A stretch of DNA of 64,000 nucleotides from Limnomonas spitsbergensis. Taxonomy: Eukaryota > Chlorophyta > Chlorophyceae > Chlamydomonadales. The notes under the pieces were generated by a model, which saw only the letters and a program-made list of their open reading frames with translations, was not told where the DNA came from and ran no database searches. Location of the stretch: NCBI GenBank assembly GCA_037349105.1, contig JAYJMM010000072.1, forward strand, positions 248,001-312,000. Direction: 5' to 3'. The first letter of the stretch is position 1. Each line of letters begins with the position of its first letter. Below are positions 45,401 through 54,300 of the stretch, piece by piece. The position numbers were made by a program, and so were the translations under genes.

Positions 45401-48400
45401 CTTGAGCATGGGGCGCATGGATGTGGACGTAGGCACTGCAGTGGCTGCGTTATTGCAGGCAAGCAGAGGAGAGGGGGGGGGGGAGCATGGGGTACATGGG
45501 GATGGACTTGAGCATGGGGCACATGGATGTGGACGTAAGCACTGCAGTGGCTGCGTTCTTGCAGGCAAGCAGAGGAGAGGGGGGGGGGAGCATGGGGTAC
45601 ATGGGGATGGACTTGAGCATGGGGCGCATGGATGCGGACGTAAGCACTGCAGTGGCTGCGTTCTTGCAGGCAAGCAGGTGGGGGTGGACGTAGTATAGGG
45701 CACATGAAGGGGGGGGACATAAGCATGGGGCACATGGGGGGGCATAAGCTTGGGGCACATGGGGTCGGATTAGTATGGGGTGCATGGGGCGCGTGGGAAT
45801 GGATGTAAGCATTCAGCACAAGGGGCGTGTAAGACAGCATGGGGCACATGGGGGATGGACGCAAGCATGGGGCGCAGGTGCTCATGGCTTCCTCCTTCCC
45901 CCGCAGGAAGGTGTCATGCGTAGCCGCTCCCGTCCCGCCGTGAAGAGCCTGCCAGCTGAGGTGCTGTGTGAGGATGCCATGGTGTTCCTCAATATACCCA
46001 TGGACGCAGAGACACCCAGCATGAGGCTGCTGAAACCACAGGCGCTGGTGCAGGTGGGGGAATGCAAGGGGGAGAGGAGAGGGGGAGAGGGAGCTTAGAG
46101 TGGGGGGGCGCAGAGACACCCCAAACATGAGGCTGCTGAGACCACAGGCGCTGGTGCAGGTGGGGGAAGGCAAGGGGGAGAGGAGAGGGGGGGGGGCGCA
46201 GACACACCCAGCATGAAGCTGCTGAGACCACAGGCGCTGGTGCAGGTGGGGGAAAGCAAGGGGGAGAGGAGAGGGGGAGAGGGAGCTTAGAGTGGGGGGG
46301 CGCAGAGACACCCCAAGCATGAGGCTGCTGAGACCACAGGCGCTGGTGCAGGTGGGGGAAGGCAAGGTGGTGGGGGGAAGCAAGGTAGTGGGGGAAAGCA
46401 AGGCAGTGGTGCATAAATTTAATATCTCCTTACCTGGGCGCTACTACAAGGGCCCCCCCTTGAAGGGGGCGAGGAGAGGGGGCGAGGGACCTTAGAGTGA
46501 GACGGCTGAGACCACAGGCGCTGGTGCAGGTCAGTGTTTCTTCCTTGCGGGACTCAGCTACATATCAGCTACAACCCGGCTTCCCGCAAGAGGCCACAGG
46601 TGTGGCTAGCCCTGCTGCTGGGGCCGCCAGCCGTAGGTCGGTCCGGGTTTGGTCCCGATCGGGCCTCTGACGGCCGCGGGGCGGCCTGCCGATGGTGGCC
46701 TTGTAGCCGGAAAAAGAAACGCTGGTGCAGATGGGGGGAAGCAAGGGGGCGAGGAGAGGGGGCGAGGGACCTTCGAGTGGGGGGACGCGGAGAGGGAATG
46801 TGGGGGCTAAGAGTGGAGGAGCGGGCAGCAAGGGGAGGGGGTGGGCAGGACAGGGGAAGAGTGCAGCCGGGAGGGAGGAGCGGGGGAGCAGGAGTCCAGG
46901 AGCAGGGAAGCGGGAGCAGTGGATTGGTCATATTAGATCAGGAGGAAGGGAAGAGAGCGAGGGACAACGAGGGTGTCTGTCGATGCTCTCTCAGTCAAGA
47001 CAGTAGAATTTAGGTCCTCTTGCCATGTGTTATGATGCATATACTGCAGAGGTACTGGCGTCTGGAAGTTCAGAACAGCAACCTTTCCCTCATCTTTGGC
47101 CACATTAGGAAGAAGCTATCTGCCATTGGGCCAGGACTATCAGCCACCGCATGGATCTCGTCCCTCCCCCTTGCCCTTTTTATCCTTCAGGAAGAGGCTA
47201 TCCGCCATTGGGCCAGTACCATCAGCTACCACATGGACCTTGACCCCCCCACTTGCCCTCCACCCCCTCCCCCACCCCTCCTCCCCCTTCAGGAAGAGGC
47301 TATCCGCCATTGGGCCAGTACCATCAGCTACCGCATGGACCTTTACCCCCTCCCCCACCCCTCCTCCCCCTTCAAGAAGAGGCTATCCGCCATTGGGCCA
47401 GTACCATCAGCTACCGCATGGACCTTGACCCCCCCACTTGCCCTCCACCCCCTCCCCCACCCCTCCTCCCCCTTCAGGAAGAGGCCATCCACTACCGGGC
47501 CAGTACTATCAGCCACCGCATGGACCTTCACCCCCCCTTGCCCTTTACCCCCTCCCCCACCCCTCCTCCCCCTTCAGTAAGAGGCTATCCACTACTGGCC
47601 AGTACTATCAGCCACCGCATGGACCTTCACCCCCCCTTGCCCTTTACCCCCTCCCCCACCCCTCCTCCCCCTTCAGTAAGAGGCCATCCACTACTGGCCA
47701 GTACTATCAGCCACCGCATGGACCTTCACCCCCCCTTGCCCTTTACCCCCTCCCCCACCCCTCCTCCCCCTTCAGTAAGAGGCTATCCACTACTGGCCAG
47801 TACTATCAGCCACCGTATGGACCTTCACCCCCCCTTGCCCTCCCTCCCTCCCCCACCCCTCCTCCCCCTTCAAGAGAGGCCATCCGCGACTGGGTCAGTA
47901 CTATAAGATACCGCATGGCAGTAATGAATGCCCCCCCCCCCTCCTGATCCTCTCTCCTACCACCGCTTCAGGAAGAGGCTATCCGCCACTGGGCCAGTAC
48001 CATCAGCTACCGCATGGACCTCGCCCGCGCTCGCAGCCATAACCCCGAAGAGGTGGCTTCGGAGCGCCGGCGGTTTGAGCGCGCCCTGAAGCCCTTGATG
48101 GACCACCCCGGCCCCAAGCTCTTGGTCACAGACTCGCAGGTGAGCGCTGGCTCGGGTTGGGCCCCCAACCTGGGTGAGGCAAAGTTGTGGCTGCTACTCA
48201 CCTAGCACTAAAACGGGAGAGGGGAGGGGAGGAGGGGTAAGTTTAACTCGCAGTTGAGCGCTGACAAGGGTGCGGGCAAGGTTCCTTTTTTTGCTATGGG
48301 GCACTTTGCACTGTCAGCAGGCCGCCTCGTGGCCGCTGACGGCCCAATCGGGACCAAGCCTGGACCAGCCTACAACCGGTGGCAAAAGCAGCATGTTTGG

Positions 48401-50079
48401 CCGGAAATGGTGTCGCCTGACCTGTAGCTGAGTCACGAAAAAATAAACACGAAGGGTGGGGCAAGGTCATGGGCTCATGGCTGCTAATCACCCAGCACTA
48501 TAGGGGAGGGGGGGGGGGGGGGGCAAGGTCATGGGCTCATGGCTGCTAATCACCCAGCACTATAGGGGAGGGGGGGGGGGGGGGGGGGGGGCAAGTTTGA
48601 GTTGTAAGGATGCAAAGGACGTAGTTGAAGCGGCGCTCTCTTCAGCGTCGCGAAACCTCTTCGTGTAGTGGCCGTCCACAGTGGGTTTCAGAGCTAGTGC
48701 ATGTGGGGTTTCTGCCAGGACTGTCACCCGGGGGCCGAGGACGGAGAGGTGTTTTTCGCTTACGAAATATTTTTGGATCGCCTGTACTTGCAATTCAAAA
48801 TCGCAAGTACAGGCTAGAGACCTGCAATCTGTCTTTTTCAAAATACGAATTTCGAAATATCTCTTTCGGAAACCAGCCCGTCGTCGCAAACAGCACGCTC
48901 CTCCCCATCCCGTGAGTTGGATCTCCGACCGTCCCCCCCCCACACACACACACGAACACACTGGCCGTGCTTTGTTCAGGCTGTGGACATTGTGCATCCT
49001 TGGACGCTCGGCGGCCCGGACGGCCTGCAGCCCTTGGTGCCGTTCACCACGTTCAGCATCTGCATGATCCAGCGCCAATCCAGCGGCCAGCTGCCGCTGT
49101 TTGTGGACGGCCTGCGTGCGCTCAAGGCACTGGCGCCCGGCGACCACGTGCTCATCGCAGAGGCTTGCAACCACAACCGCATCACAGACACGTGCAACGA
49201 CATTGGCATGGTGAGGCAGCTGCCGGGCAGCTTCCAGGCAGCTCCCGGGCAGCTTCCGGGCAGATCCATCACAGGAAGGGAGTGAGCGGGGGGCGACAAA
49301 TGTGCTTTTGGTTTGGCCCCACTCCGCGCTGTGGTCGTACATCATAGTGTCAATGACGTACTGCCGAAACTTCCTGAACGAACACAGCTACCTCATGCCC
49401 CCCCTCAGGTCCAGATCCCCCTAGGGTTTAGGGTTTAGGGGTTAAAACTAGGGTTGAGTGGTTTAGGAGTTTAAAGTAGGGTAAAACCTCAACCCTCAGT
49501 CCGAGGATTATTGTTGCATCTCCCTATACGAACACCACCGCCTCTTGCCCCCCCCACAGGTCCAGATACCCCGCCACCTTGCCCGGCTGCGCGGGGAGAA
49601 TCTGGTTCTGGAGCACTCCTTTGGCCGCGAGTACCCTGAGCTGGACAACGGCACGCTGGGAAAGTACAAGCTGGCGGTACACTGCGGCGGTTGCATGATT
49701 GACTCACAGAAGATGAGGGCGAGGTGAGGGTTTAGGGGGAGGGTTCAGGTTAAAGGATTTCAATCAGGTGAAGAACAAGTGGTCAGGGACATGTCGGACC
49801 CATTCTCCCAACCGACTGGCCTGGGCCTCACTGTTTCCGACTGGCTAGATTTTACTGCTTCCGACCGGCCGAGGCCTTCCTGCCTCCGACCAGCCTCGAC
49901 CTTACTGCTTCCGACCGGCCTTGACCTCTTCCGGCTGCTGCTTCTCCCCGCGTAGGATTTCCGACATGTCGGAGGCTGGCGTCCCCGTAACGAACTACGG
50001 CTTGTTCCTCGCCTACGTCCACTCGCCGCAAGCACTTAAACGAGCCATGGGGCCTTGGGGGCTAAGCCCAGAGATATGA
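30448..50079 (+). CDS. HYDEF: HydEF, fused [FeFe]-hydrogenase maturase (radical-SAM HydE plus GTPase HydF), 20 exons, 1042 aa
   Basis: The protein combines the maturases HydE and HydF, as in Chlamydomonas. Residues 1 to about 100 look like a plastid transit peptide and linker. HydE: radical-SAM CX3CX2C at C176, C180, C183 (split by an intron), RYTMPIEEVVEV, NVMLQSGEL, RIETSNPDLYATLHP, GTGVMVGLPGQT, MGPYITEPGTP, GNANISATTALQ, and the C-terminal cluster C460, C468, C471. A Ser/Ala-rich linker (about 510-575) leads to HydF: P-loop GVMNAGKS (590-597), the ATPGTTAD switch, DTAG (638-641), a degenerate G4 FNAKG, the dimerisation part with NIPMDAETPSMRLL, and Fe-S ligands C933, H935, H988, C989, C992. 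HydE makes a precursor of the diiron site; HydF is the scaffold that delivers it to HydA. The expected site of action is the chloroplast stroma under anoxia. All exon phases join without gaps and the stop is TGA at 50077-50079. Confidence 0.95.
33425..34800 (+). repeat. Duplicated copy of HydEF exon 4 with its donor
   Basis: 34713-34850 repeats E4 plus about 60 bp of the following intron ('tttggggaggagatctacta', 'ctcagcaacgtatgccagg' then tgagggtctg). The copy is interrupted by a short insert ('ttaacctatgtaagaacaac'), so it could not encode E4 correctly. Confidence 0.85.
34000..34275 (+). repeat. CCT/AGG-type simple repeats and (GAT)n
   Basis: Pyrimidine-rich cctcc/cctcgcc repeats (34010-34135) switch to purine-rich gaggagg repeats (34140-34240), then (gat)n at 34245-34270. 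The two halves are nearly complementary, so the intron RNA could fold back on itself here. Confidence 0.85.
35030..35180 (+). repeat. 18-bp repeat upstream of HydEF exon 5, about seven units
   Basis: Units read 'gcctctgatactgcccc' with t/c variants, ending about 25 bp before the E5 acceptor. They would act as a pyrimidine-rich tract. Confidence 0.85.
35325..35395 (+). repeat. Second copy of HydEF exon 5 core
   Basis: 'agctactgcggcatcagg' plus 'aagcatgttgcgg' repeats most of E5 (35204-35253). Its flanks differ and no clean donor follows (GGCAAG). Confidence 0.8.
36003..36235 (+). repeat. Two-copy donor-side duplication at HydEF exon 6
   Basis: The last about 45 bp of E6 ('atggccatggaccgggagag' ... 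'gcggcagag') plus about 45 bp of intron recur at 36122-36215 with the donor GAGGTATGG intact. Confidence 0.9.
36238..36440 (+). repeat. 21-bp repeat upstream of HydEF exon 7
   Basis: About eight units of 'gtgtaccgcctgacaccca' plus 'ct' lead directly into the real acceptor 'gtgtaccgcacag' at 36443, so the array copies the acceptor-proximal intron sequence. Confidence 0.85.
36525..36690 (+). repeat. 39-bp donor-side array at HydEF exon 7 (about four units, with later decayed copies)
   Basis: Units combine the E7 end ('ctgtttgaggcagga' type) with the donor 'ggaggtgggtggttgaac'. Further decayed relatives lie at 36800-37085 ('gagcagctgttgaaggcagg'). Confidence 0.85.
37140..37345 (+). repeat. Acceptor-side echoes of HydEF exon 8
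   Basis: Copies at about 37157-37185, 37245-37280 and the real site (37333) share 'cccacccaggtacctg' and 'gcattgagacctcaaaccc'. The first is the most decayed. Confidence 0.85.
37439..38260 (+). repeat. G-rich minisatellite after HydEF exon 8
   Basis: A second copy of the E8 3' edge lies at 37539-37580 ('gagatgagctgggaggcgcg' then ggtcaaatgcctgcgggag). Then come about nine units of a 48-bp repeat ('tggaatggggtagggagg' plus 'ggagaagggtgggatggg' plus 'cagggaagtg') at 37780-38190. G-runs throughout the plus strand make it G-quadruplex-prone in DNA and RNA. Confidence 0.9.
38370..38520 (+). repeat. GTAGCTGAGAGGCAG tandem units
   Basis: About seven 20-21-bp units carry the GTAGCTGA heptamer-like core that recurs in many introns of this window. 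Confidence 0.85.
38774..38845 (+). repeat. Acceptor-side echo of HydEF exon 9
   Basis: 'tttccaggtggggttcatg' and 'ggcctgccagg' match the real E9 start at 38918 with scattered changes. It carries its own CAG acceptor. Confidence 0.85.
39000..39195 (+). repeat. Donor-side echoes of HydEF exon 9, three copies
   Basis: The E9 end 'tttttcaaagaggtcgggg' plus 'atgatcggtgag' recurs near 39100 (donor changed to CAGTGAGG) and near 39160 (GGTGAGG kept). Confidence 0.85.
40705..40815 (+). repeat. Dispersed repeat with CCGTATCG units
   Basis: It shares 'ggtagcacaatc(a/c)ggctgaa', 'gccgtatcg(a/t)' and 'ggcactttggta(t/g)tacaat' with 25195-25325 (same orientation, same internal two-unit order). It lies in HydEF intron 10. 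Confidence 0.75.
40970..42035 (+). repeat. About 20-bp array seeded by the HydEF exon 11 donor, about 53 units
   Basis: It begins at the real donor: E11 ends ...CACCAA and the intron starts GTAAGCTGTCAGGC. Units read 'agaagtaagctgtcaggct' or 'agttgccagctgtcaggct', so about half retain AAGTAAG or AAGTGAG. A block of about 185 bp is itself duplicated (about 41271-41460 and 41711-41905), showing higher-order copying. Confidence 0.95.
42550..42875 (+). repeat. Donor-side array of HydEF exon 12, four copies
   Basis: The E12 end 'atgatcgggaagaaggtca' plus 'aggacagcgtgtgg' and its donor GTGAGT recur near 42655, 42742 and 42832, about 85-90 bp apart. The first two copies keep a GTGAGTG donor; the last has GTCAGC. 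Confidence 0.9.
43345..43890 (+). repeat. Donor-side array of HydEF exon 13, five copies
   Basis: The E13 end ('gatgtgaaggtggcgctgat' and 'gtgggccctgcaaagtgag') recurs at about 43480, 43605, 43735 and 43845, separated by 'aaccctaaaccctggttga'-like telomere-type sequence. Donor GCAAAGTGAGG is kept in most copies; the fourth copy has GTGGGA. Confidence 0.9.
43935..44470 (+). repeat. Acceptor-side array of HydEF exon 14, five copies
   Basis: Decayed exon starts at about 43945, 44048, 44210 and 44288 precede the real one (44442). Each has a C-run plus 'ggctatttgacaccgcag' and 'atcgacgaattgggcgagct', and each is separated by 'gtagctgacatgtagctga' repeats. Confidence 0.9.
44560..44835 (+). repeat. 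Donor-side duplication of HydEF exon 14 with poly-G runs
   Basis: The last about 95 bp of E14 recur at 44695-44805 ('ctggatatgttgcgactgat', 'gtggagcatcaggtgggctg'), separated by G-runs of up to 18. Confidence 0.9.
45205..45700 (+). repeat. Donor-side array of HydEF exon 15 (GC donor), five copies
   Basis: About 110-bp units contain 'gtggacgtaagcactgcag', 'tggctgcgttcttgcaggc' and G-runs. Each unit repeats both the GC donor (TTGCAG then GCAAGC) and an internal GACGTAAGC that looks like a better GT donor. The exon frame stays open through the first units. Confidence 0.92.
46005..46420 (+). repeat. Donor-side array of HydEF exon 16, four to five copies
   Basis: Units have 'agcatgaggctgctgaaacc' plus 'acaggcgctggtgcaggtgg' and a purine-rich spacer. 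A last partial copy is at 46505-46532. Confidence 0.92.
47100..47990 (+). repeat. Acceptor-side array of HydEF exon 17, about eleven copies
   Basis: Units carry 'cccccttcaggaagaggct', 'atccgccattgggccagt' and 'accatcagctaccgcatgg', i.e. the acceptor plus the first about 50 bp of E17. The real acceptor is the last unit (47971). Earlier units lie at about 47112, 47190, 47290, 47372, 47476, 47576, 47674, 47773 and 47870. Most keep an intact CAG or equivalent. Confidence 0.93.
48480..48600 (+). repeat. Duplicated block with G-runs in HydEF intron 17
   Basis: 'gcaaggtcatgggctcatgg' plus 'ctgctaatcacccagcac' and a G-run occurs twice (about 48463-48520 and 48523-48592), with a relative near 48180-48235. 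Confidence 0.85.
49390..49560 (+). repeat. Acceptor-side echo of HydEF exon 19 with telomere-like sequence
   Basis: 49388-49425 ('cctcatgcccccctcagg' then tccagatccccct) matches the real acceptor and start of E19 (49540-49572). Between them lie degenerate TTTAGGG repeats (49420-49480). Confidence 0.8.
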
Positions 50080-51357
50080 GGCGGGGGCAGAGGGGTGCAG
50101 GCAGACACATTTGAATTCGTGGCAGTGATGGATTATTAAAAGCTGCTTGACAGGCATGCGGGCTCCTTGATTGAAGCATGGGCAACAATCAATGGGTTGT
50201 ACATGAACTGCATTTGCATTTTTTAGCAGAACCGTACCGTATCTGTTTTAGCCCACTGATACAATTACTGATACCCGGATTATGGACATCGGTTCCAGTT
50301 ACAGAGAATTTAATCTACATGTTCGTTAGCGCAAGGCAGTTGCGAGCAGAATGCATAAATACTCTTAAGCCCTTCCCCCTTAGTCTAAGGCCTTTCCCAC
50401 ATAAGTCACAACTACGAGTCTATGGCACGACAGAACCATACCGACCCGGCATTGCCTTTATAAAGATGCATTGTAGCTGATGCCCCCTGACACAAACTGT
50501 GCAATAGTGAAGTTCGGCGTTTATATTACAAATAGTGGCTCATTGCTCCCATGAAGGCAAGCAGCGTAAAATTCAAAAAGTGCTATGTTTTCCTTTGAAC
50601 CATAAAAAGACAGAACCACGACAAAACCGGGGCAAACATCAGATCACCATTCTGTGAAGCATTCTTACAGTCATGGCAAGTACATGCAAATATCCAACAT
50701 CTGCGATTCTTCACAATTCTTCAATTCTACATGCCAATGCTCATTCTCGGAGTCTCAGTCAACTGTTGGGTTCACGCGAAGGTCGCTATCTGATAAAAGG
50801 CGCCTGTGTCCTGCTACAACTCAACTTTACCTGGGGGTTACACGGAGCACCTGGGCTCTGTCTACTCTGTTACTCAGACGCCGCCAAGAGCTAAATTGAA
50901 AGGTGGATAAATGCAATGGGGACAAAACAGTAGAGGCACGGGTGTCCCCCATTGGGTGGCTTACCTGACAGAATCAGTGATCATATTAGGACCTGGTGGA
51001 GAGACCCCCCCAAAATGGAATCCAGTACCGTGTTGAGAACGGTGCATACCCGCTCTAGGCCCTGCTGAACGCTCCGCCGCATGCGGCTGGTAGTAGGGAA
51101 TGACTAGGCTCAAATCCAGCTACCATGCACAGCTTCGACCATGGTGCAGCCATACCATCCGCCAATGTGAGGGGGGCAGGAACATGGAACCCACTCTAAC
51201 CCAGCGCTCGAGACAGGGGGAGAGAGAGGATCCGGTACTGTGTCAAAGCATCTCTTGGTAGGGGAAAGCCCAGCCACTGCAACCTAGCCTTGCCGCAACA
51301 CTAAAAAACCTTCCTCTTCAAAAAGAACAATCATGTACCGTCCCACGCGTCCCCCAA
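50080..51357. other. Convergent intergenic region between HydEF and the FAD oxidoreductase gene
   Basis: It contains both presumed 3' UTRs. No gene is recognised. At 51030-51235 there is a minus-oriented copy of a dispersed repeat also found at about 20425-20580 ('gctgtgcatggtagctgga', 'gtcattccctac', 'gcgttcagcagg'). Confidence 0.5.
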
Positions 51358-54300
51358 TTACGCCGCAGCCATTCCAGGCAGGGGATGACTATCGGCATGA
51401 CCCGGATTCTTGTTGGCAGGCCCCGGATTACTGTTGGCATGCCTCAGATTGCTATCGTCAGGCCCCGGGTGCTGGCGCGGGCGGGACGGATGGTACGCAT
51501 AGTCCATGCCGCTCCCAAAACGCAGGGCTTCCATAAAACGCTGAACCTGCAGGGGGTCCATCACGCAGGACGTCAGGTCCATGACATTACACCTCTGGGT
51601 CATCAGGTCAATGGCATTACACCTCTGGGTCATCAGGTCAATGGCATTACACCTCTGGGTCATCAGGTCAATGACATTACACCTCTGTGTCATCAGGTCA
51701 ATGGCATTACACCTCTGGGTCATCAGGTCAATGGCATTACACCTCTGTGTCATCAGGTCAATGGCATTACACCTCTGGGTCATCAGGTCAATGGCATTAC
51801 ACCTCTGTGTCATCAGGTCAATGGCATTACACCTCTGGGTCATCAGGTCAATGGCATTACACCTCAGGGTCATCAGGTCAATGACATTACACCTCTGTGT
51901 CATCAGGTCAATGGCATTACACCTCTGGGTCATCAGGTCAATGGCATTACACCTCAGGGTCATCAGGTCAATGACATTACACCTCTGTGTCATCAGGTCA
52001 ATGGCATTACACCTCTGGGTCATCAGGTCAATGACATTACACCTCTGTGTCATCAGGTCAATGGCATTACACCTCTGGGTCATCAGGTCAATGGCATTAC
52101 ACCTCTGTGTCATCAGGTCAATGGCATTACACCTCTGGGTCATCAGGTCAATGACATTACACCTCTGTGTCATCAAGTCAATGGCATTACACCTCTGGGT
52201 CATCAGGTCAATGGCATTACACCTCAGGGTCATCAGGTCAATGACATTACACCTCTGGGTCATCAGGTCAATGGCATTACACATCTGGGTCATCAGGTCC
52301 ATGACATTACACCTCTGGGTCATCAGGTCCATGTCATAAGACCTCTGGGCTATGCTGAAAAGGCTCGGCTGCTTTTGCGTCCGACTGTCTGGTCGGGAAA
52401 AAACATTATGACGGCTGCAGAGGAGAAAGGAAAGAAACAGACCGAACATGGAGAAGGAAAAGACCGTCCCCCAAAGTGGACATCATTAGAGTGTCGCAAT
52501 AAACGCTTTGGCTTCAGACGACTTCCTCACATACAGGTGAGTTGGGTAAGGGGACAGCGTCAGACCTTAAACGTGTTGGAGGGTTTCAGGGTTCAGGGTT
52601 TCAGGGTTCGAAGGCGAAGAATTGACAAATAATACCTCTCAATCATCTGCACAAATCCATCTGCCCAACAGTCGTAAGGGTTCCTAGGAACCCTGGGGAC
52701 TCATGAGACAGAGCTTAAAGAGTTTTTTTTGGAACCCTAAATCCTCCAGTAGCCCTGAACCCTCTGTCAGCTCTGTTCCAAACTTCTATTTTAGTTCCAT
52801 GGCATTTTAATTTGGCACGCAAGGGGGTCAAAAGTGACTCACCCGGAAGGACTCTCTCAACACCACGGGTATCTGGACAGAAATGCAAGTTTATACCGTT
52901 TTTTTAACCAACCCTGAACCCTCTGTCAGCTCTGTTCCATGGCATCTTGATTTGGAAGACCAGGGGCATCAGCAGCGCATGCACCCACCCTAAACGCTTT
53001 GCTGCCTTCCTACCCATGTACCTGGGGGAGAGGGAAGCCTGTGAAGGATTTCCCTAAAGGGGGTTCACAGGAGGCCTCAGCGTCTAATGCTCGCCAGAAG
53101 CAGCTGCCGTTTACCTCCGATACCTGCAGATGTTTTTGGTCAAAAGGATGTTTTGTAACCCTTAACCCTAAACCCTTAATTTGGCAGGCGAGGGGCATCA
53201 GAAGCGCATGCACTCACCCGGAAGGACTCTCTCAACACCACGGGCATCAGCCGCACCAGCGGCGTCAGCAGAGCATTCAGCAGCGTGTAGGCAACGAGCG
53301 CGATGTAGTGACGGAACCAAGCAGCCAAGTTGGAAGGGCCGACCTGGGAGCAACAGGGTGACACGGGCCCACGGGGAGGGGGGATCAAGGCGGTTGAAAA
53401 GTGAAGGGTGCAGGGGGGCCTCATGGGGAAATAGCAGATTTTAGGGTCGGGCCGACAGGGTGGCAGGTGGGCGGGGGGGATCAAGGCGGTTGAAAAGTGA
53501 AGGGTGGAGAGGGGGCTCATGGGGAAATAGCAGATTGTATGGGCAGGCTGACCTGGAGGTGACAGGTGGGCGGGGGGGATCAAGGCGGTCGACCAGTGTA
53601 GGGTGCAGGGGGTCTCATGGCGAAATAACAGCTCTAGGTGAAGGGTACAGGGGGGGTCAAGACGCTGCACAGTGAAGGTTGCAGGGGGCGGGGGCCAAGG
53701 GGCCGCAAGATCAAGGGTACAGGGGGAAGAGGGGGGGCAAGGCAATATAACAGGCTCTAGGGCAAAGGGTGTCAAGGCACCTCAACGGGACTAAGTGTGC
53801 AAGCTGCGGGTCATGGCGCAGATTGAGTCACAAATTATCCAATACGGTACGTATTTCCAAGTTTCCTTGCAGGGCATCCTCCGGGCATTGCAGGCCTAAG
53901 TCTCAGCTCAGCATGTGCCAGGAGTTGTTGTTAAAAAGTTTATGCAATCACCCACAGCGCTTTGCGAAAGGGCCAGGCAGAGCGAACTGGGAGTGGTCAG
54001 AGATGAAATCAGCCGAAGCGATAGATTTGCTGGCACATGGCACAAAAAGAACCGCCGAGCAAGGACAGTGCACTTTTGGGCACGAGCATGCTACCATACC
54101 TGACTCAGGACGCGGAAAATTGCCACTGGGTTACGGAGCATCATGCCCGTCATGGTCAGGCTCAGCGGGAGCAGCTGTATAGTATCCTGAGGAGTTGTAA
54201 GGAAAGGAATGGATGGGGATTCAAAATTACATGGTGTTTATTTATTATTTATGTTCCTTTGTTTTTGTTAATTTCTTGTCGGCACATCACATCACAGCAG

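Larger units (their letters stand above)
30448..50079 (+). other. HYDEF: Exon map of HydEF
   Basis: E1 30448-30708; E2 31871-31993; E3 32757-32839; E4 33425-33488; E5 35204-35253; E6 35863-36052; E7 36444-36541; E8 37333-37438; E9 38918-39026; E10 40300-40478; E11 40895-40971; E12 42475-42599; E13 42955-43393; E14 44442-44646; E15 45060-45245; E16 45907-46053; E17 47972-48139; E18 48980-49210; E19 49560-49723; E20 49956-50079. The sum is 3129 bp. All introns are GT-AG except intron 15, which uses a GC donor (TTGCAG then GCAAGC). E1 to E2 is the least certain join, because the N-terminus is poorly conserved; every later exon matches the known order of HydE and HydF motifs. Confidence 0.85.

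Noticed and set aside
45035..46401. Cys/Pro-rich minus-strand frames opposite HydEF exons 15-16
   Set aside because: Antisense shadow of repeated exon edges and G-runs.
51358..52449. Minus-strand 363-codon frame across the 30-bp array
   Set aside because: Only its last 63 codons (51546-51358) are a real exon; the rest is the array read through.
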